From Chelydra serpentina (lineage: Eukaryota; Chordata; Testudines; Chelydridae): a stretch of DNA of 64,000 bases. The stretch covers positions 18,709,501 to 18,773,500 of the forward strand of contig JBAIAC010000027.1 of the NCBI GenBank assembly GCA_037349315.1, given 5' to 3'. The translations under genes and the position numbers were made by a program. This document shows positions 1 through 12,500 of this stretch, piece after piece. The notes beneath the pieces were generated by a model that was given only the letters and a program-made list of their open reading frames with translations, was not told the DNA's origin and ran no database searches. The stretch's first letter is position 1; each line of letters starts with the position of its first letter.

Positions 1-110
1 CAATTGCTTCTTCCTGAAGGTGCTGGAGCCTCCCAAGATGGAGGAAGAAGAACCATCCTCTTCATCAGCCTGGATTGTTGATGAATGCCTTCAGCTCTCA
101 GGTACCCGTG
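1..110 (+). other. possible partial exon at the window edge, unidentified
   Basis: The frame beginning at base 2 is open from the window edge and reads as an acidic, serine-rich stretch (a run of four Glu followed by Pro and four Ser), then a Trp-Ile-Val-Asp segment, up to a CAG|GTACCC site near base 101-110 that resembles a splice donor. Composition looks more protein-like than the surrounding DNA. By synteny with human 17q12, MMP28 would lie to the left, but I do not recognise MMP28 or any other protein here. It may be chance. Confidence 0.2.
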
Positions 111-3100
111 GCCAGCTCTATGGTGCACTGTATTCCACTTCCTGTTTGGAAGGCACACCGGGATCCCAGCGTCATCGCTGGAAAATACATGGAAAGTCCA
201 CAGCCAAGAAGCTTAGTGAAGTCAACAACACAGGCAGATACCAAGGGGCCAAAAGGGCCCAAAGACAAAAGTGGACAGCGCTCCTAAGGTAGGAATTGAG
301 AGCTGGTGTGTTAGGTTAAGTCCTTCACCAGGTAAGGACAGAGTTTGGTTACAGCAGAGGATAGAGGAGAAAAGCAAGTAGAGTAGTTTGTGAATCGGGC
401 ACCATCTGCCATAGGAGACAGCCTGGTCCCATCAGACCAGCGCATGCGACCGGTCCAGAGACAAACGCTTACACTAGCATTTCATCTTCTATGGTTGAGA
501 ATTGTCTCTTTAGCTGTGAGATCTGCGATAACCAGATCCTGCCGTTCTCCGTCCATCTACACCAGCAAATGTATAAATCCCCAGGGCTGGAACATGGTTC
601 TAACACAGCTTGGTCCTGTGCACACGTGGCACCATCACGTTTTAACACACATCCCCAGCAAGGTCCGTATTCTAGCGCTAGAACTTACAGCCTATCCACA
701 CAGCTGCCAGACCTCGGCTATCAACAGCTGTCACTGCTAGCATGGTAGCGTGAGCAGGGCCAAAGAGTGCTGCCCAGAGAGAAAAACTCAGCATGTCTCT
801 TTCTGATTAGAGAGCTCAGCTTTTCTTATGCCTTCATCAGCCAGAACCCAAGTGCCCCGCCTCTGGGCTTCCTAGTGGCGCTTCACCTACTGTCCAATTA
901 ACACCCCTTAAACTCCACCCCTATTCTCAGATCACTGCTCTGCAGCTTTTAACTTGCAACTGCACCTACCTGAAAGTAACTGAGTCCTAGGGAGGGTGAA
1001 GACCTTCTTGAAGAACAAGCATCCAGAACTCCAGGTAGCTGAGAAAAGCATGTGAGAGTAACAGAATCTCACACATGCTCATGCACACAATGTGACCACA
1101 AGAGCCACTGGGAGATTCTCACTTCCTTAGGCTGAAATTGACCCCTTTGCAGAGGGCCAGTGTAACCCACCAGTGAGTGTGTGTCTTGCCCAATCCACAG
1201 ACAACATGGGTCCTATAGCCCCACGTACAGAGCCTGGCTCTTTAGCTGCAGCAGCTCATGGTTTTAGCTCGGGAGTTGAGCTGGTGGGGAATTTTTTGAC
1301 AAAATGTTTTTTCCTCAGAAATTGCTGATTCATTAAAGCCAAAGCTGTTGGTGGGAAAGGATCGGTTTCCAAGAAGCTCCTGGCTCAAACCAATGTTGGA
1401 AAACTTTTGTTTTGAAGTTTTGAAGTTGTCAAAATGTCCCATTGCAACGTTTTTGAAATGCAAAGTTTTGGTTTCCCAGTTTGAAACGATGTTTTGTTTG
1501 GCAATTTCAGCTCATTATAGTGGGGGGTGGGGAGGAAGGTCGAAACGAAATGAAATGTTTCAAAATCAGTGAAGTGAAATATTTCAATTGACCCAAACTG
1601 ATTTCCTCCCCCCCCCCCCCGCCCAAGATTTTAAGGTTGTAAAAATGTTGAAGATTTTTGATTTTTTTGTCCCCATTCGGGATGGGGAAAAATGTCCAAA
1701 TCTCTCTTTTTTTTTTTTGCGGGATGAGAAAACCATTTCCTGCCGAGCGTTAGTCTGGGGTCCCTGGTTCAATCCCCGAACACTGGTGAAATAGCATCGG
1801 TCACAACAAGCAGAAGGTCTATGCACCACCCTACTTTGGGGGCTTAGCTGGGAGTTAAGGGGTGTGTAGGCCTTCTACACGGGTGAATTTCAGCCTCTCT
1901 GACCAGCTGATGAGTGGCTCTAATGAAGCTCTGCTCTCCAAGTCAGCATGCCTCAGGAATCTTCCCCCAATGATCTGTCAGCAGTGCAGTGCTATCTGAG
2001 CCAGCCACTGGGGTCAGCTAAGTCTGGTACAGCAGCAGCCAATATAGGCTAGTGCTCCCATCACTGCTAGCACTGGGAGAGTTTTCAACACTAGACTAAT
2101 GGTGGGAGAATTTCAGACGCTCCCCAGTATAGACACGACCCGGGCTGAGGGCCAGTCAGTGGAAACGGGATTGATGCGGGGGAATTATCAGTGAGTGGAG
2201 GTTTCAGGGGTGCCTGTCACAGAAAACAGACATGATCAAACTCCGGGGCTAGATCCAAAGTCCACTGCAGCCAATGGAAAGACGCTTGTTTGGCGCCAAA
2301 GCCCTTTTCCACTCCCAGCACTGACTGTGCAGGATGTATGTATCTCCGTCCACTGTCAAATGCCTTCCTCCACCAACAGACTCTGCCTTAGCCTCTTGCA
2401 CCCCATTACTCTTAATTGCAGTCCTTTTTATCACCCTGAATAATCCCTCGGCATCCTGGGGATTTTTTTACATGCTTCACATCCAGGGACTGTCTCTGTC
2501 TCCAGTTGGGAAGAGCCTGTCACATTTTTGGGTTGCTAACCAATCTGTATAATATTCTTATTACTATATGTAGCACTCAGATGCCAGCGTGGAAGAGGAG
2601 GAGGTGGAGATATTGATCTGAGGTGTATAAGAAACCCTCTGTATTGCTTTTCTCTTCCATTGGGTGGCGGGGGGGGGGGGAAGAAGTGGGGAGGGGGCTG
2701 GCAAGGGGAGAGCTGGTTGGAAAATGGTTGGGTTTGTTGGGAGGGTTTTTGGGTGGAAATTTTTGACTTTTTGTCAAAAAACCCCAAAGCCCCAAACTGA
2801 AAAATTTCTCAATTTTTGGCAACAAACCCTACCAATTTTTGGCTGAAAATGCTGCAAACCAAACTCTTTTTAGGCCAAAGCCTATTGAAATTCAAAAAAA
2901 TATATATTGTTGGTTGGCCCCAAATGTTCAGATTTTCACGTTTGCAGTGACACACCGAATTGTGTTGAGTAAAAACAGATGCTTTCTGCAGAAATGTTTG
3001 TTTAATTGAACCCCCCCCCCCCCCCATTTTCCATTGAGAAAAAGTTCCACTGGCTAATTTTCAGCCAGGCCTATTGGAAAGTCTCTTGTGTGCTGTGGAA

Positions 3101-3879
3101 GATCACTGAGCACACGGGTCAGGTAGAGAAGTCCTCAGGCATGCAGCCCCTCACCTTCTTTTAGGAGCACGAATGCTGATGCCAATGCAGTCTCTGGCTG
3201 TCTGCGATTTATGGGGGGAATAAAGGAGAATTATTACAGTTGCCACTTCATTTTCTCTTTATTTCTTCATCTTCCATTCCCCCTGGAGCGACAGCCAGGT
3301 TGATGGAATCTGGAATAAGGGACGATCACACGTTATGATTGGAGGGCGGGGGGGGGGGGGGGGGGGTTGACAGCCTGAATGATGAATGCTCTGACTTTCA
3401 ATCTCCAGTGTTTAATTGTCAGTGGTCTAGTGGCTTCTCTTTCTCATAATATCCCATCTCCTCTTGCCTCTGCTCTAGACACTGCTCCCTGCCGCAGGGC
3501 AGGTGCCAACACCGGCTTGGGTCATGGGAAGAGCTCTGCCGCGGGAGGAAGCCAGCCGGCTGGAAGAGCCCAGGGGGTTTGGGAGCCGTGTGGGCTGCAG
3601 GAAGAGACGGGCTGGTTCGGAGGCAAGGGTGTGCAATTCATACTGACACTGCACGTGGAGGCTGGCGTGGGTTCCACTCCTTAGCAAGAGGAAGGGGAGA
3701 ATGGGGGCAAAGGGACGGGAAGTGACCGATGTAGGGAAGGGGGAGGCAAGAGAGGGGAATGTACTTTGAGATGGGGGTAAAGGGGAAGCACAAGGATCCT
3801 CTGCGTAAGGCCCGGACACACCTAGGACTAGCACTGGTGTCATGCCTGCAGCAATAGAGGCAGGGTGGAGCCCACATGC
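111..3879. other. intergenic stretch, no supported gene
   Basis: No exon is recognisable. The stretch holds T/G-rich degenerate repeat at about 1280-1710 and 2650-3060 (many TTTTGG/AAAATTTT blocks), poly-C tracts near 1609 and 3010, and a 19-base poly-G tract at 3348-3366. Minus-strand AATAAA (plus-strand TTTATT at 3258-3263) lies about 620 bp past the C17orf50-like stop codon and is a candidate poly(A) signal for that gene, though the hexamer also occurs by chance. Confidence 0.5.
3348..3366 (+). repeat. poly-G tract
   Basis: Nineteen consecutive G residues. This is a simple homopolymer with G-quadruplex potential, downstream of the C17orf50-like gene, and its length is prone to sequencing error. 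Confidence 0.9.
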
Positions 3880-5548
3880 CTAGCAGTGGTTCACAACTGT
3901 CATGTCCCAGCCTATCAGCTCTTCGTTCAGCCCACCTGCGCTCAGAATGGGGCTGATGAGGCCCGAGGGCCTGCCTGCTGGCTCCTCCTCGCCATGGCCC
4001 AGGATGCAGTGCTCTATGAAACCCGGGTTGTAGTGCAGCGCCTCACACTTCCTGCAGAACAGGATCTCGCACTCGGCGCACATGTTGCCTGGGGGCCTCT
4101 TCTTGTCCAGCAGGCAACAGCTGGGCTCCTGCTGAGATCTCTTCCTAGGAGGAAAAGGGAGATGAGAGGAAGTCATCATGGCTGCTGCTGTGCGGCTAGT
4201 CTCTCTCCCCAGCCCCGCAGGATGACACTGATTATGGCAGCAGACCAGGTGTTTCTTGTGTGGCAAGTTTAAGAGACATCAGTTTCAAGGTGATGAAATG
4301 ACATATTGGCTAGTTTTCAGATGACTAATAACATTCATTATGCAAGCTAAGAAAATAAAACATTAAAACCTCCTACTTCGGGGGTGACAGCTGCCGACCT
4401 GCAAGACTAAGGAAGAAATGTTTCCTTTGGACAGCATGGTACGACTGATCAGATGATCGCCTTCCTTTGAAGCATCCGGTCGTGGACACTTGGGGACAGG
4501 GTACTAGATTCGGTGGAGATAGATCAATGGTCTAATTAATCCAGCAGAAAACCAGAGCTATCTGGGACAGGGGTCTGGCAAGTCTCATGTTCCTAGGTGA
4601 GGTTTCTGAACCCACATTTTGACCTGCTTGCTAAATTCTTACCCTCTGATCCAAGCTACCGCTCTGATGTTAAGAAACGGATGCCTTTAGAACAAGCCTC
4701 ACCAGCTTTTTTAGGAAGCAAGGGAGAGAGAGCCTTGAACTGCCGAACAGCTAACCCTGTCTGCTGATGCCATTGATAAGCCGGGAAGGAAGTCCTACCC
4801 TGCCTTCCTCCTCAGGAAGAATAGTGGCCTGCAGGGGCATAGGAGTAAAGTGGGGGACAACTAGGGGACTGGATGTGGTACATAGATTCAAAGGCCAGAA
4901 GGGGCCATTGTGATCATCTAGTCTGACACAGGCCAGAGAACTGCCCCTAAATAATTCCTAGAGCAGAGCATTTAGAAAACCATCCCATCTCCATTTGAAA
5001 TTTGTCAGTGATGGAGAATCCACCTTGTTAAATTGTTCCAGTGGTTAATTACTCGCACTGTTATTGCCAGTCTGAATTTGTCTAGCTTCAACGTCCAGCC
5101 ATGTTAGACCTTTCTCTGCTAGATTGAAGAGCCTCTTATTAAATATCAGTTCCCCATGTAGTTACTAATAGACCGGAATCAAGTCACCCCATACCGTAGG
5201 TGTGAGGCACACCAGCACTGCCACCGACTCCCATCATTTTCCCTCAGGTGGGTCGCCCTCTGCAGAGCACGGCCTGCTCCCAGATTCCCAGTGCCAGTAC
5301 CTGTCTGCCGGCGTGGTCAACCCGGAGAAGAGGGAGAACGGCGAGAGCCAGCCCCAGAACCAGTTCTCCTCTGCTTTGTTCAGCTCTTGGACCTCCTCTG
5401 TGCTTGATGTCTGAGGAGAAAGAGGGGAGTAGGAAACTATGTTCTCTTCCTCTGTGTCCTCTTCTACCACTTCCAGCTCTTCGGCCTCCTCCTCTGCCAT
5501 CTCCTCCTCCTCCTCCTCCGCTTCCTCTTCTTTTCTCCACCAAGACAT
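3880..5548 (-). CDS. C17orf50: C17orf50-like protein, two coding exons
   Basis: Join complement(5301..5548) and complement(3880..4144), giving 170 aa; from memory the human protein is about 174 aa. Exon 1 ends ...GACAG|GTACTG. Exon 2 follows a pyrimidine-rich TCCTCCTAG acceptor, and the join gives ...PADRKRSQQEP, close to human. The N-terminus is a long Glu-rich acidic stretch (about residues 5-40), followed by a conserved FWGWLSP...GLTTPADR block and a C-terminal Cys/His module (CAEC, CRKC, then His and His-Cys...His spacing) that looks zinc-binding. The ATG has A at -3 and an in-frame TAG two codons upstream. That TAG also forms a weak acceptor, so an upstream exon is possible. No function for this family is established to my knowledge. 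It is divergent from GAS2L2, as in human. Confidence 0.85.
4868..5195 (-). mobile_element. old CR1 LINE 3' fragment, antisense
   Basis: Reads as the complement of a CR1 3' region: the plus strand has the phrases 'ggccagaaggggccattgtg' and 'atcatctagtctgac', then the antisense of the conserved C-terminal reverse-transcriptase region. It is diverged and lies inside the C17orf50-like gene, within the intron between exon 2 (ending 4144) and exon 1 (beginning 5301). Confidence 0.7.
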
Positions 5549-6954
5549 GGTAAGCTATCAAAACGCTGGGGGAGGGGCAAACAGCAGCATAAATGAAGTT
5601 GGGACTAAGGCTCCTGGTATGTTTATATTCTCTACCTGCTGCTATGACCAATGACCCTGCTGACCAGCCAGGGCCCTTTCGTGCCTGACTCATGTGATGG
5701 TCATTCTCTGGGTTGACCATGTGGCCGAAGGCCTCTGGGCACTTATGTGAAACCACAGAACAAAATGGCCTTTTGCCTTATGGCCCTCACCCCATAACAC
5801 GAGGGGGGCTTTGGCTGGTGGTTGCTGGATCCAGATGCCTTGGGCTTGGGCATTACCGGGGAGAGGCCCCCAGCTCTGGACTCAGTTATCTGGTCCCACA
5901 AAGCATGATGTGGGGCTTGTCTTGTCTCTCAAGCTGTAACCAGCTGCGGTGGGCCATAGTTAATGGTGGGTGTGGTTTAGGGAGAGGCCCTGTTGTATCT
6001 CTAAGCTTTGAAGTAAAATCCTTGCAATGCACGCTAAGCCACTGAACAAACTAAGGAAGCTACCACGTTGGGGGAGTTTGTCGTTGGCTGATTGGTCTTT
6101 GCATAATGTTACATGGTATTGCCCAGCGCCAGGGACGATGCAACAAATCACATTAACACATACGTGTGTGCCACCGAAATCCAGCCACGCTTCACCGCTG
6201 CCGCTCAAGCCGTGTGGCTCTGGACTGGGTGGGTCTTATCAGGGCTCCGCCCACCCTGCTCTAGTCTGAGCGAGCCGCATGCCAATCCCAGGAGCGCTGC
6301 AGGGAGCACGGAGTGATCAAACCGGTGCCCGGAGTCGCCCCCTTCCTTCCAGCAGGGGATGGGGAAGGGGACCACAGGAATTCGCCCTTCTCTCCAAGCA
6401 CAGGGCAATGCCACACTCCCTGAGGGAGCACTGAACGCCGGAATGGTGCAAAATCATTTTTTGCAGCATTTGCCTTGTGTCAAGGCAGCTAGAGTGCCAG
6501 TAACTATGAGACCCCCCCCCAGACAAAACCCGATACAGTTCAGTGTTTGACACCAAACTCATGCTGGAACCATCGCTGAGCCCGGGGACAGCGCGACAGA
6601 GCGCCCTGCCTATGGAGATCACTGCCAATGGGCAGGTCCAAGAGGAATGGAGCATGGGATTGCACCAGGGGACCAGCTGCAGTGATCCAGGAAGTGCCTT
6701 TCAGTCCTGTGTTCCTATGAAATCCGTCATGGCTGGAGCCAAGACAGCCCATGCTTCTGCTGGGTCTGTCCATCTGATCTCTCTGGCCTCAAGCAGCCCA
6801 TGGGGTCCTTGCTAAGGTAATACACTCCCAGGGGAATATAAAATCTTTTGTCCCAATATTGGGCAGGGTTAGGAGATTAGACAGAGTCTGTTGCTGGGTT
6901 TTAAACAAGGTAGAGAAAGACCTGCCCTCCTTGTCTGGGCCCTCGTCATATTAC

Positions 6955-7115
6955 ACCATGGTGATGGAGGTGGGGAAGGGACCTTGAGAGGTCACCTAGT
7001 CTAGCCCCCCATGCCGAGGCAGGATTAACTATCACAAGCCCCCAGCTGCCCACCTGGTCACTCAGCTTTAACATTTTTAATTCCTCTTGAAGATTAAATT
7101 TTAAGGGATTTCAGG
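6955..7115 (-). mobile_element. old CR1 3' fragment, antisense
   Basis: The plus strand shows 'gggaccttgagaggtcacct' followed by 'agtctagcccccca' and 'aggattaact', the usual antisense signature of older amniote CR1 3' ends. It is short and diverged. Confidence 0.6.
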
Positions 7116-8408
7116 AGAAAGCCTCTTAGCTGAGTCTCACCTGCCGAGGCCTCGCTGTCACTCACTGCAAACCCGCTCTCAGCTCCCTGGCCGCCAGCCG
7201 CTGGGCCGTGGCTCATTGTGACACCTTGGGGGTTCTGCAGGCAGGTTCTACACACATGTCAGTGGAAGGGAGTGACCTGGCGGGTCACCCCATGCTGTGT
7301 CATTGGGCATGAGCCAGTCTAACCCTAAGGGCCCCGTCTTGCTTCTTTTGAAACCAGCGAGAATGGATTTCAGTGGGAGCAATAGGCCAAGAATATCTGT
7401 CCATCCACTCATGCATACTCCCAGCTCTCTTTGCCCCTGCTGGAGTCCATTCTACCTCCCACTGAAGAACCTCTCCTTGATATAATCTCTAACCACACCC
7501 TATAGTAGCCTCCCCTCCCTTCCACTGGTTCTGTGAGTGACTCTTTCCTCCCCCTTGTAATGTGACCACATCTTTCTTCAGGCCCCAGTCAGGGAAACGT
7601 GATTCGTTTACTTGGAAGGGCCTCATCAGTATTTCCGCATCCTCTCCTCAGCTCTTCTCTCTGAACGTTCACTGACACACGAGCTTCACAGGAGGGTGGG
7701 ATAGGGCTGGCCCCATGTGTTTTGTTGCAGTCATCCATGTAAACCTCCAGAGAGGTGCCCGGTTTCATCCAGGCGCTTAGGAGATCATGGGTGCAGGGAC
7801 CAGGCTGGTGCAGGGAATGACGCGGGCTGCCAAGTTTGGAGCATTTCTGTTCCCAGAGGCATTAGGTGCGGCAAGACGTGGCTGCACTTGGGGTCTGATG
7901 GTGACATGGCTATTCTGCCAGAGCAGCCTCACTCTGGGCACATCGATAGGTTTCTCCATCGGGAGATGCCCCGTCAGCTGTGGGGCTGTGATGCAGGTGT
8001 TGTGACCACATGGCGTGGCCATGTGGTCACGGTGTGATTGTTCTGTCCTGCAAAACAGACACCAAAATCGGGCGCGATCAGGAGGGCTTCCACATCTCCA
8101 GTTGGTGTGTGATGCTGTAGACTGTTACACAGACCAGATGAGCCCGGGCCCTGCAGTGCCTGGTTTCAAAAGGTGCTGGCCCAGATCCTCAGCCAGTGTG
8201 AATGGACACAGCTCTATTGACGCCATTGGAGGTGTTTTGTTTTACACCCCAGCTGACGATCTGGCCCTCTGGTTTTCAATTGAGGCAGAGGGCCAAATTT
8301 TAACCTCAGTTATGGCTTTCCGCTTTGACTAACTTCGGCAGGGCTGCCTGGGTGGAGTGGAATTTGCCCTGGCGTGTTTAGCATTTTGAGCAGGAGACTG
8401 GGACTCCG

Positions 8409-8410
<2 letters not shown>

Positions 8411-8440
<30 letters not shown>
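8411..8440 (+). repeat. (GT)15 microsatellite
   Basis: Thirty bases of perfect GT dinucleotide directly upstream of a MIR-like SINE. Confidence 0.97.
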
Positions 8441-8441
<1 letters not shown>

Positions 8442-8620
8442 TGTCACTGACTTGCTGTATGCCCTTGACCAAGCTGCTTCCCCCTCACAGTGCCTCAGTT
8501 TGCCAATCTGTAAAATGGGACTGACCTACAGTACGGCACAGAGGGGGTTGAGGGCGGGGGGAAGGAACTGAGGATCAATTCACTGATGGTTGTAAAGCGC
8601 TTTGAGATCCTTGGAGGAAA
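8441..8620 (+). mobile_element. MIR/CORE-type SINE
   Basis: Contains the MIR hallmark order: 'tgcctcagtttgcc', 'atctgtaaaatgggact', then 'tgtaaagcgctttgagatcc'. Diverged copy in sense orientation. Confidence 0.75.
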
Positions 8621-9530
8621 CATGACATAGAATCATATGATATTGCTAAACATCTGCCTCCAAACCAGTGCTCCAGACCCAAACGCTCCCAAACTTTGGG
8701 GGGGGAGGGGTGTTTCTGATTTGTATTAAAATCTTCTGGTTTGGGACGATTGTTGCTTTAAAAAAAAAAAAAAAGGAGTGAGGCACGTTGATGGGGAAAG
8801 CAGTAGCCTAAGGGGTTAACGGGGAGTGTTTGTAGCCAGTCTCTGTCACCAAGGAGAAGAGAACAGCACTTGGGGAAGGAAACAAAACACTGGGCTGTCC
8901 AGGCGGGGTGATTTCCCGTTTAAATCGACTCCAGCTCCAAGCAACCCCTCGGGGGGTGGGGGGAAGGAGAGAGGCTTCTGATATTCCCAAGGGGGTGAGG
9001 GGCAGGCAGCAGGGGCTCTGGGCGAAGGGAAAACGCCTCAGCTCCTGTTGAAGAAAGAGGGAGAGCGTTCAGGGGGAAAGTTCAGTTCCCAGCATAGGAC
9101 CCTGTGTCCCCTGCAGGCGGGTTCCTCCCGGGGGGCTGGGGCAGCAATGGCTCTGGGCCGTGGGCGTAGGAAGGAGGCGTGAGGACAGCACCTTCCAGTG
9201 GAGGGCTTGGCGGAGCTGAGCGCCTGCGTGGGCCATGTGGGATGGATGGAGGAACTTGCTCTCCCTGGAGGAATGCAATTGCGATGCCTAGGGGATCTCA
9301 CCCGCGCCTAGGGGACCAAGTGGAGCTTTGCCACCGGTGAACTTGCCGCTCCTCAGGAAGAGCGAAATAGTGTGATTTTTTCAGCCTAGATCTGCCGTTT
9401 GGCGAGTCGTGGCGATGGGGGGCCCAGGGACAGACCCGTGAGAACCCACTCCGGGGACGGAGAAGTGGAAACTCACCATACCGGGGTAAGTCTGAAACCA
9501 AACCAAGGGGTTGATGGTTCAGTGTCCCGC

Positions 9531-12500
9531 ATGGAAGTCTTCGATGCCCCTTCTCATGGCAAGATGGCTGGGATTCAGGGGGCCACGGTGCAGAGCATCC
9601 GGCCCTACAAGTCCAGCGAGCAGTATCTCTACGCTATGAAGGAGGACCTGGCCGAGTGGCTCAAGGAACTCTATGACTTGGACATCAGCGTTGGGTCCCT
9701 CCTGGAGGTGCTGGAGACGGGCTCCATGCTGTGCTACCATGCCAACAACATCACCCATGTGGCTGGAGAGTTCTCCCGGGACTACCCGGGCCTGGCCCAC
9801 AAGCTCCAGCTGCCCAGATACGGGGTGACCTGTAATGACTCTGCCCAGCCAGGGACCTTCCAGGCCAGGGATAACGTGTCTAACTTCATCCAGTGGTGCA
9901 GGAAGGAGATGGATATTAAAGGTAAAGGGGATGCTGATCTTTCCCTCCAGGTTCTTTTCATTTCTCTTTATTTCTAACACCTTTCCCCGCCCCCTTGCCC
10001 CATGGCAATTCCTTTTCTTCTCATTATTTATTTGTCTTGCTTTGGTGCCTAGGACCCCAGTCAGGCACGAGGACCCCATTGTGCTGGGTGCTGTATGTTA
10101 TTTATTAGTTGTATTACGGTAGCCTGTAGGAGCCTCAGTCATGGACCAGACCCTACCGTGCTAGATGCTGTACAAACACAGAACAAAAAGATGCCCCCCC
10201 CCCCAAAAGCTGACCATCTAATATACGTCGCTCTTTCCTAGTGCCTTCTCTCTGAGGATCTCAAAGCACCTGGCAAACATTCAGGTAGCCCTGCCACTGC
10301 CATCTTTATCCTCCATTTACAGACAGGAGGAACTGGAGGGAAGCCGCTTGCTCAAGGTCACAAAGCGGCCCAGTTAGGGAGGCCCCAAGTGTCCTGACCC
10401 CATCCTGAGCCTTGATCACAAGCGCATTCTCCCCCCCTTCTTGTTAAACTTCGCCCAAACCGAGTAGCTGTCTGGGGATTCAGCTCCGAGATGAAGCATC
10501 TTAAGGGAGGGCATGTTGTCTAGTATTGTGTCCTAAGGCACTGACCTGGATTCTGTTCCCGACTCTGCCACTGAGCAGCCACGTGAGCTCGGGCAATTCA
10601 GTTAATCTCTGTGGGTGTCACTTCCCCATCGGCGAAGGGGGCCAATCTCCTTTGTTTCTCCCACCCTCTTGTGTGTCTTGCCTCTTTCGCTTGTCAGCTC
10701 CTTGGGGCAGGGCTGGTCTCTCGCCGTGTGTATGTGCAGCGCCCAGCGCAGAGGGGCCCCGCTCTCACTGGGGGCCTCCAGGTGCTACCACAATACAAAT
10801 AATGAATAACACTAATAACAGCGCGTTGGGAGTCAGGACACTTTCCTCACGCCCTAAAAAGGGAATTGCAGATCTGATTTAAAGTTAACACTGGCAACCC
10901 TACAATAACAGCAAACTGCAGTAGGGATGGGAGTTGACAAAGGGACATAAAAGCGCTATGTGTCGGAGGCAGCTAGTAAATTGGATTTATTTGCATTGCC
11001 CCTTGAACATCTTCTTTCCAAAAGACCCCTGAATCTTTGGCAGCCTGCGCGAAACCCCAGTGCAGCAGCGGCTGCGACTGTCTTTAACACAGCGCCTTAA
11101 TGTCGTTCCTTATTTCCCCTCCCATTGGGGTTCAGTGCAGCACTGACAGCTAGGGTCGGGGAGGGGAAATGCTCTAGCAGCGTGTGAATCTCCGCCTCGT
11201 TGACTGGCTGAGGTTGGGCCCACATGGTTGTGCAACCTACTGAGTCACGTTTTAGTTCCTGGGTCAAACTGGCAGCATTTCTCCTGGCTACGGAAGGGAT
11301 AATCCAGGCCTTGATTCTCTTACACAGAACCCGGCCTCAGGTCCTCAGCTCCTTGAACATTGCTGGAGTCAGGGGGAGCCCAGATTCTGTTTAACCCTTC
11401 CCCAGCCAAAGCAGTGTCTGTGCTCAAGGCCTCACTTTATCAAGACATTAGCGTCCACTTCCAGAAAGGAGCTGGGCATGCTAGTGATTCATAGATCCAT
11501 AGAGTTTAAGACCAATAGGGACCATTAGATCATTCTAGGCTGACCTCCTGGGTAACCCAGGCCAGAGAGGTTCCCCCAGTTACTCCTGTGGTGAGCTCAG
11601 GGATTTGTGTTTGGTTCAAGCACCTCTTCCAGAAAAGCCTTATTTGGAGATGTCATGAGATTGAGACCCCTTCCCTTGGGAGTTAGCTCCTACAGTTAAT
11701 CACTCTCCCTATTAAGAATTGTGCTTTCTTTCTAACTTGAATTTGTCTGACTTTAACTACCAGCCACTGGCTTTTATTCTACTTTTCTCCCGTAGATGTA
11801 ATTAAAGAGCCGGTATTGTCTCCCCACAAAGGTACTTATACACCGTGATCAAGTCACCTCTCGGGCTTCCTAAGCAGAGGGAGCCCCTTCACTTTCCCAC
11901 TGTAAGGTGGGTCTGAATGCCCACTTGCCTGGCATCTCATGAGCAGGATACCCCAAATGTATACCTAAAGAATCCCTGATGTATGTTCATGCGAGGCTAC
12001 TGACACCTCATAGGTACCTACACATTTGCTTGGTATAGCAAGGATGTTCCACTCAAGTACCCCTTCACTTGGCCTATCAGGGCAGGGCATATCCAATATG
12101 TGTCCCACCACTTACTGGACCCCCATAGAATCATAGAATATCAGGGTTGGAAGGGACCTTAGGAGGTCATCTAGTCCAACCCCCTGCTCAAAGCAGGACC
12201 AATCCCCAATTTTTGCCCCATATCCCCAAATGGCCCCCTCAAGGATTGAACTCACAACCCTGGGTTTAGCAGGCCAATGCTCAAACCACTGAGCTATCCC
12301 TCCCCCCCATAGGCATGAAGAGGTTAAACACTGAGGGTACATCTACACCCATGTCTGCACAGTCGACTCCCTGCAGAATGGTAATAGTTCAGGCTGGCTT
12401 TCACTCATATTGTCTCACCACACCAGGCCTTGCTTAGCTCTTCCGGCTTCAGACAGTCTCTGTTGCAGAGATCTGTGTCCACGTGATTGAACACACATCG

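Larger units (their letters stand above)
5549..9530. other. divergent intergenic region between C17orf50-like and GAS2L2
   Basis: This 4 kb interval separates two divergent start codons and should contain both promoters, but I could not pick a convincing TATA or initiator for either. It holds an antisense CR1 remnant (6955-7115), a GT microsatellite (8411-8440), a MIR (8441-8620) and a poly-A run near 8760. The last 130 bases before GAS2L2 are open in its frame but contain no ATG. A G|GTAAGT site at about 9485 resembles a donor, with no matching acceptor close by. Confidence 0.5.

Noticed and set aside
5244..5756. Alternative minus-strand frame of 170 codons overlapping C17orf50-like exon 1
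   Set aside because: Different frame from the conserved FWGWLSP and GLTTPADR block; its Gly/Arg-rich content comes from the GAG-rich coding repeat read out of frame.
9485..9490. Strong-looking splice donor (G|GTAAGT) upstream of the GAS2L2 start
   Set aside because: There is no pyrimidine tract or acceptor between it and the start codon, so it cannot join to the annotated first coding exon. It may be a decoy or belong to an alternative transcript.
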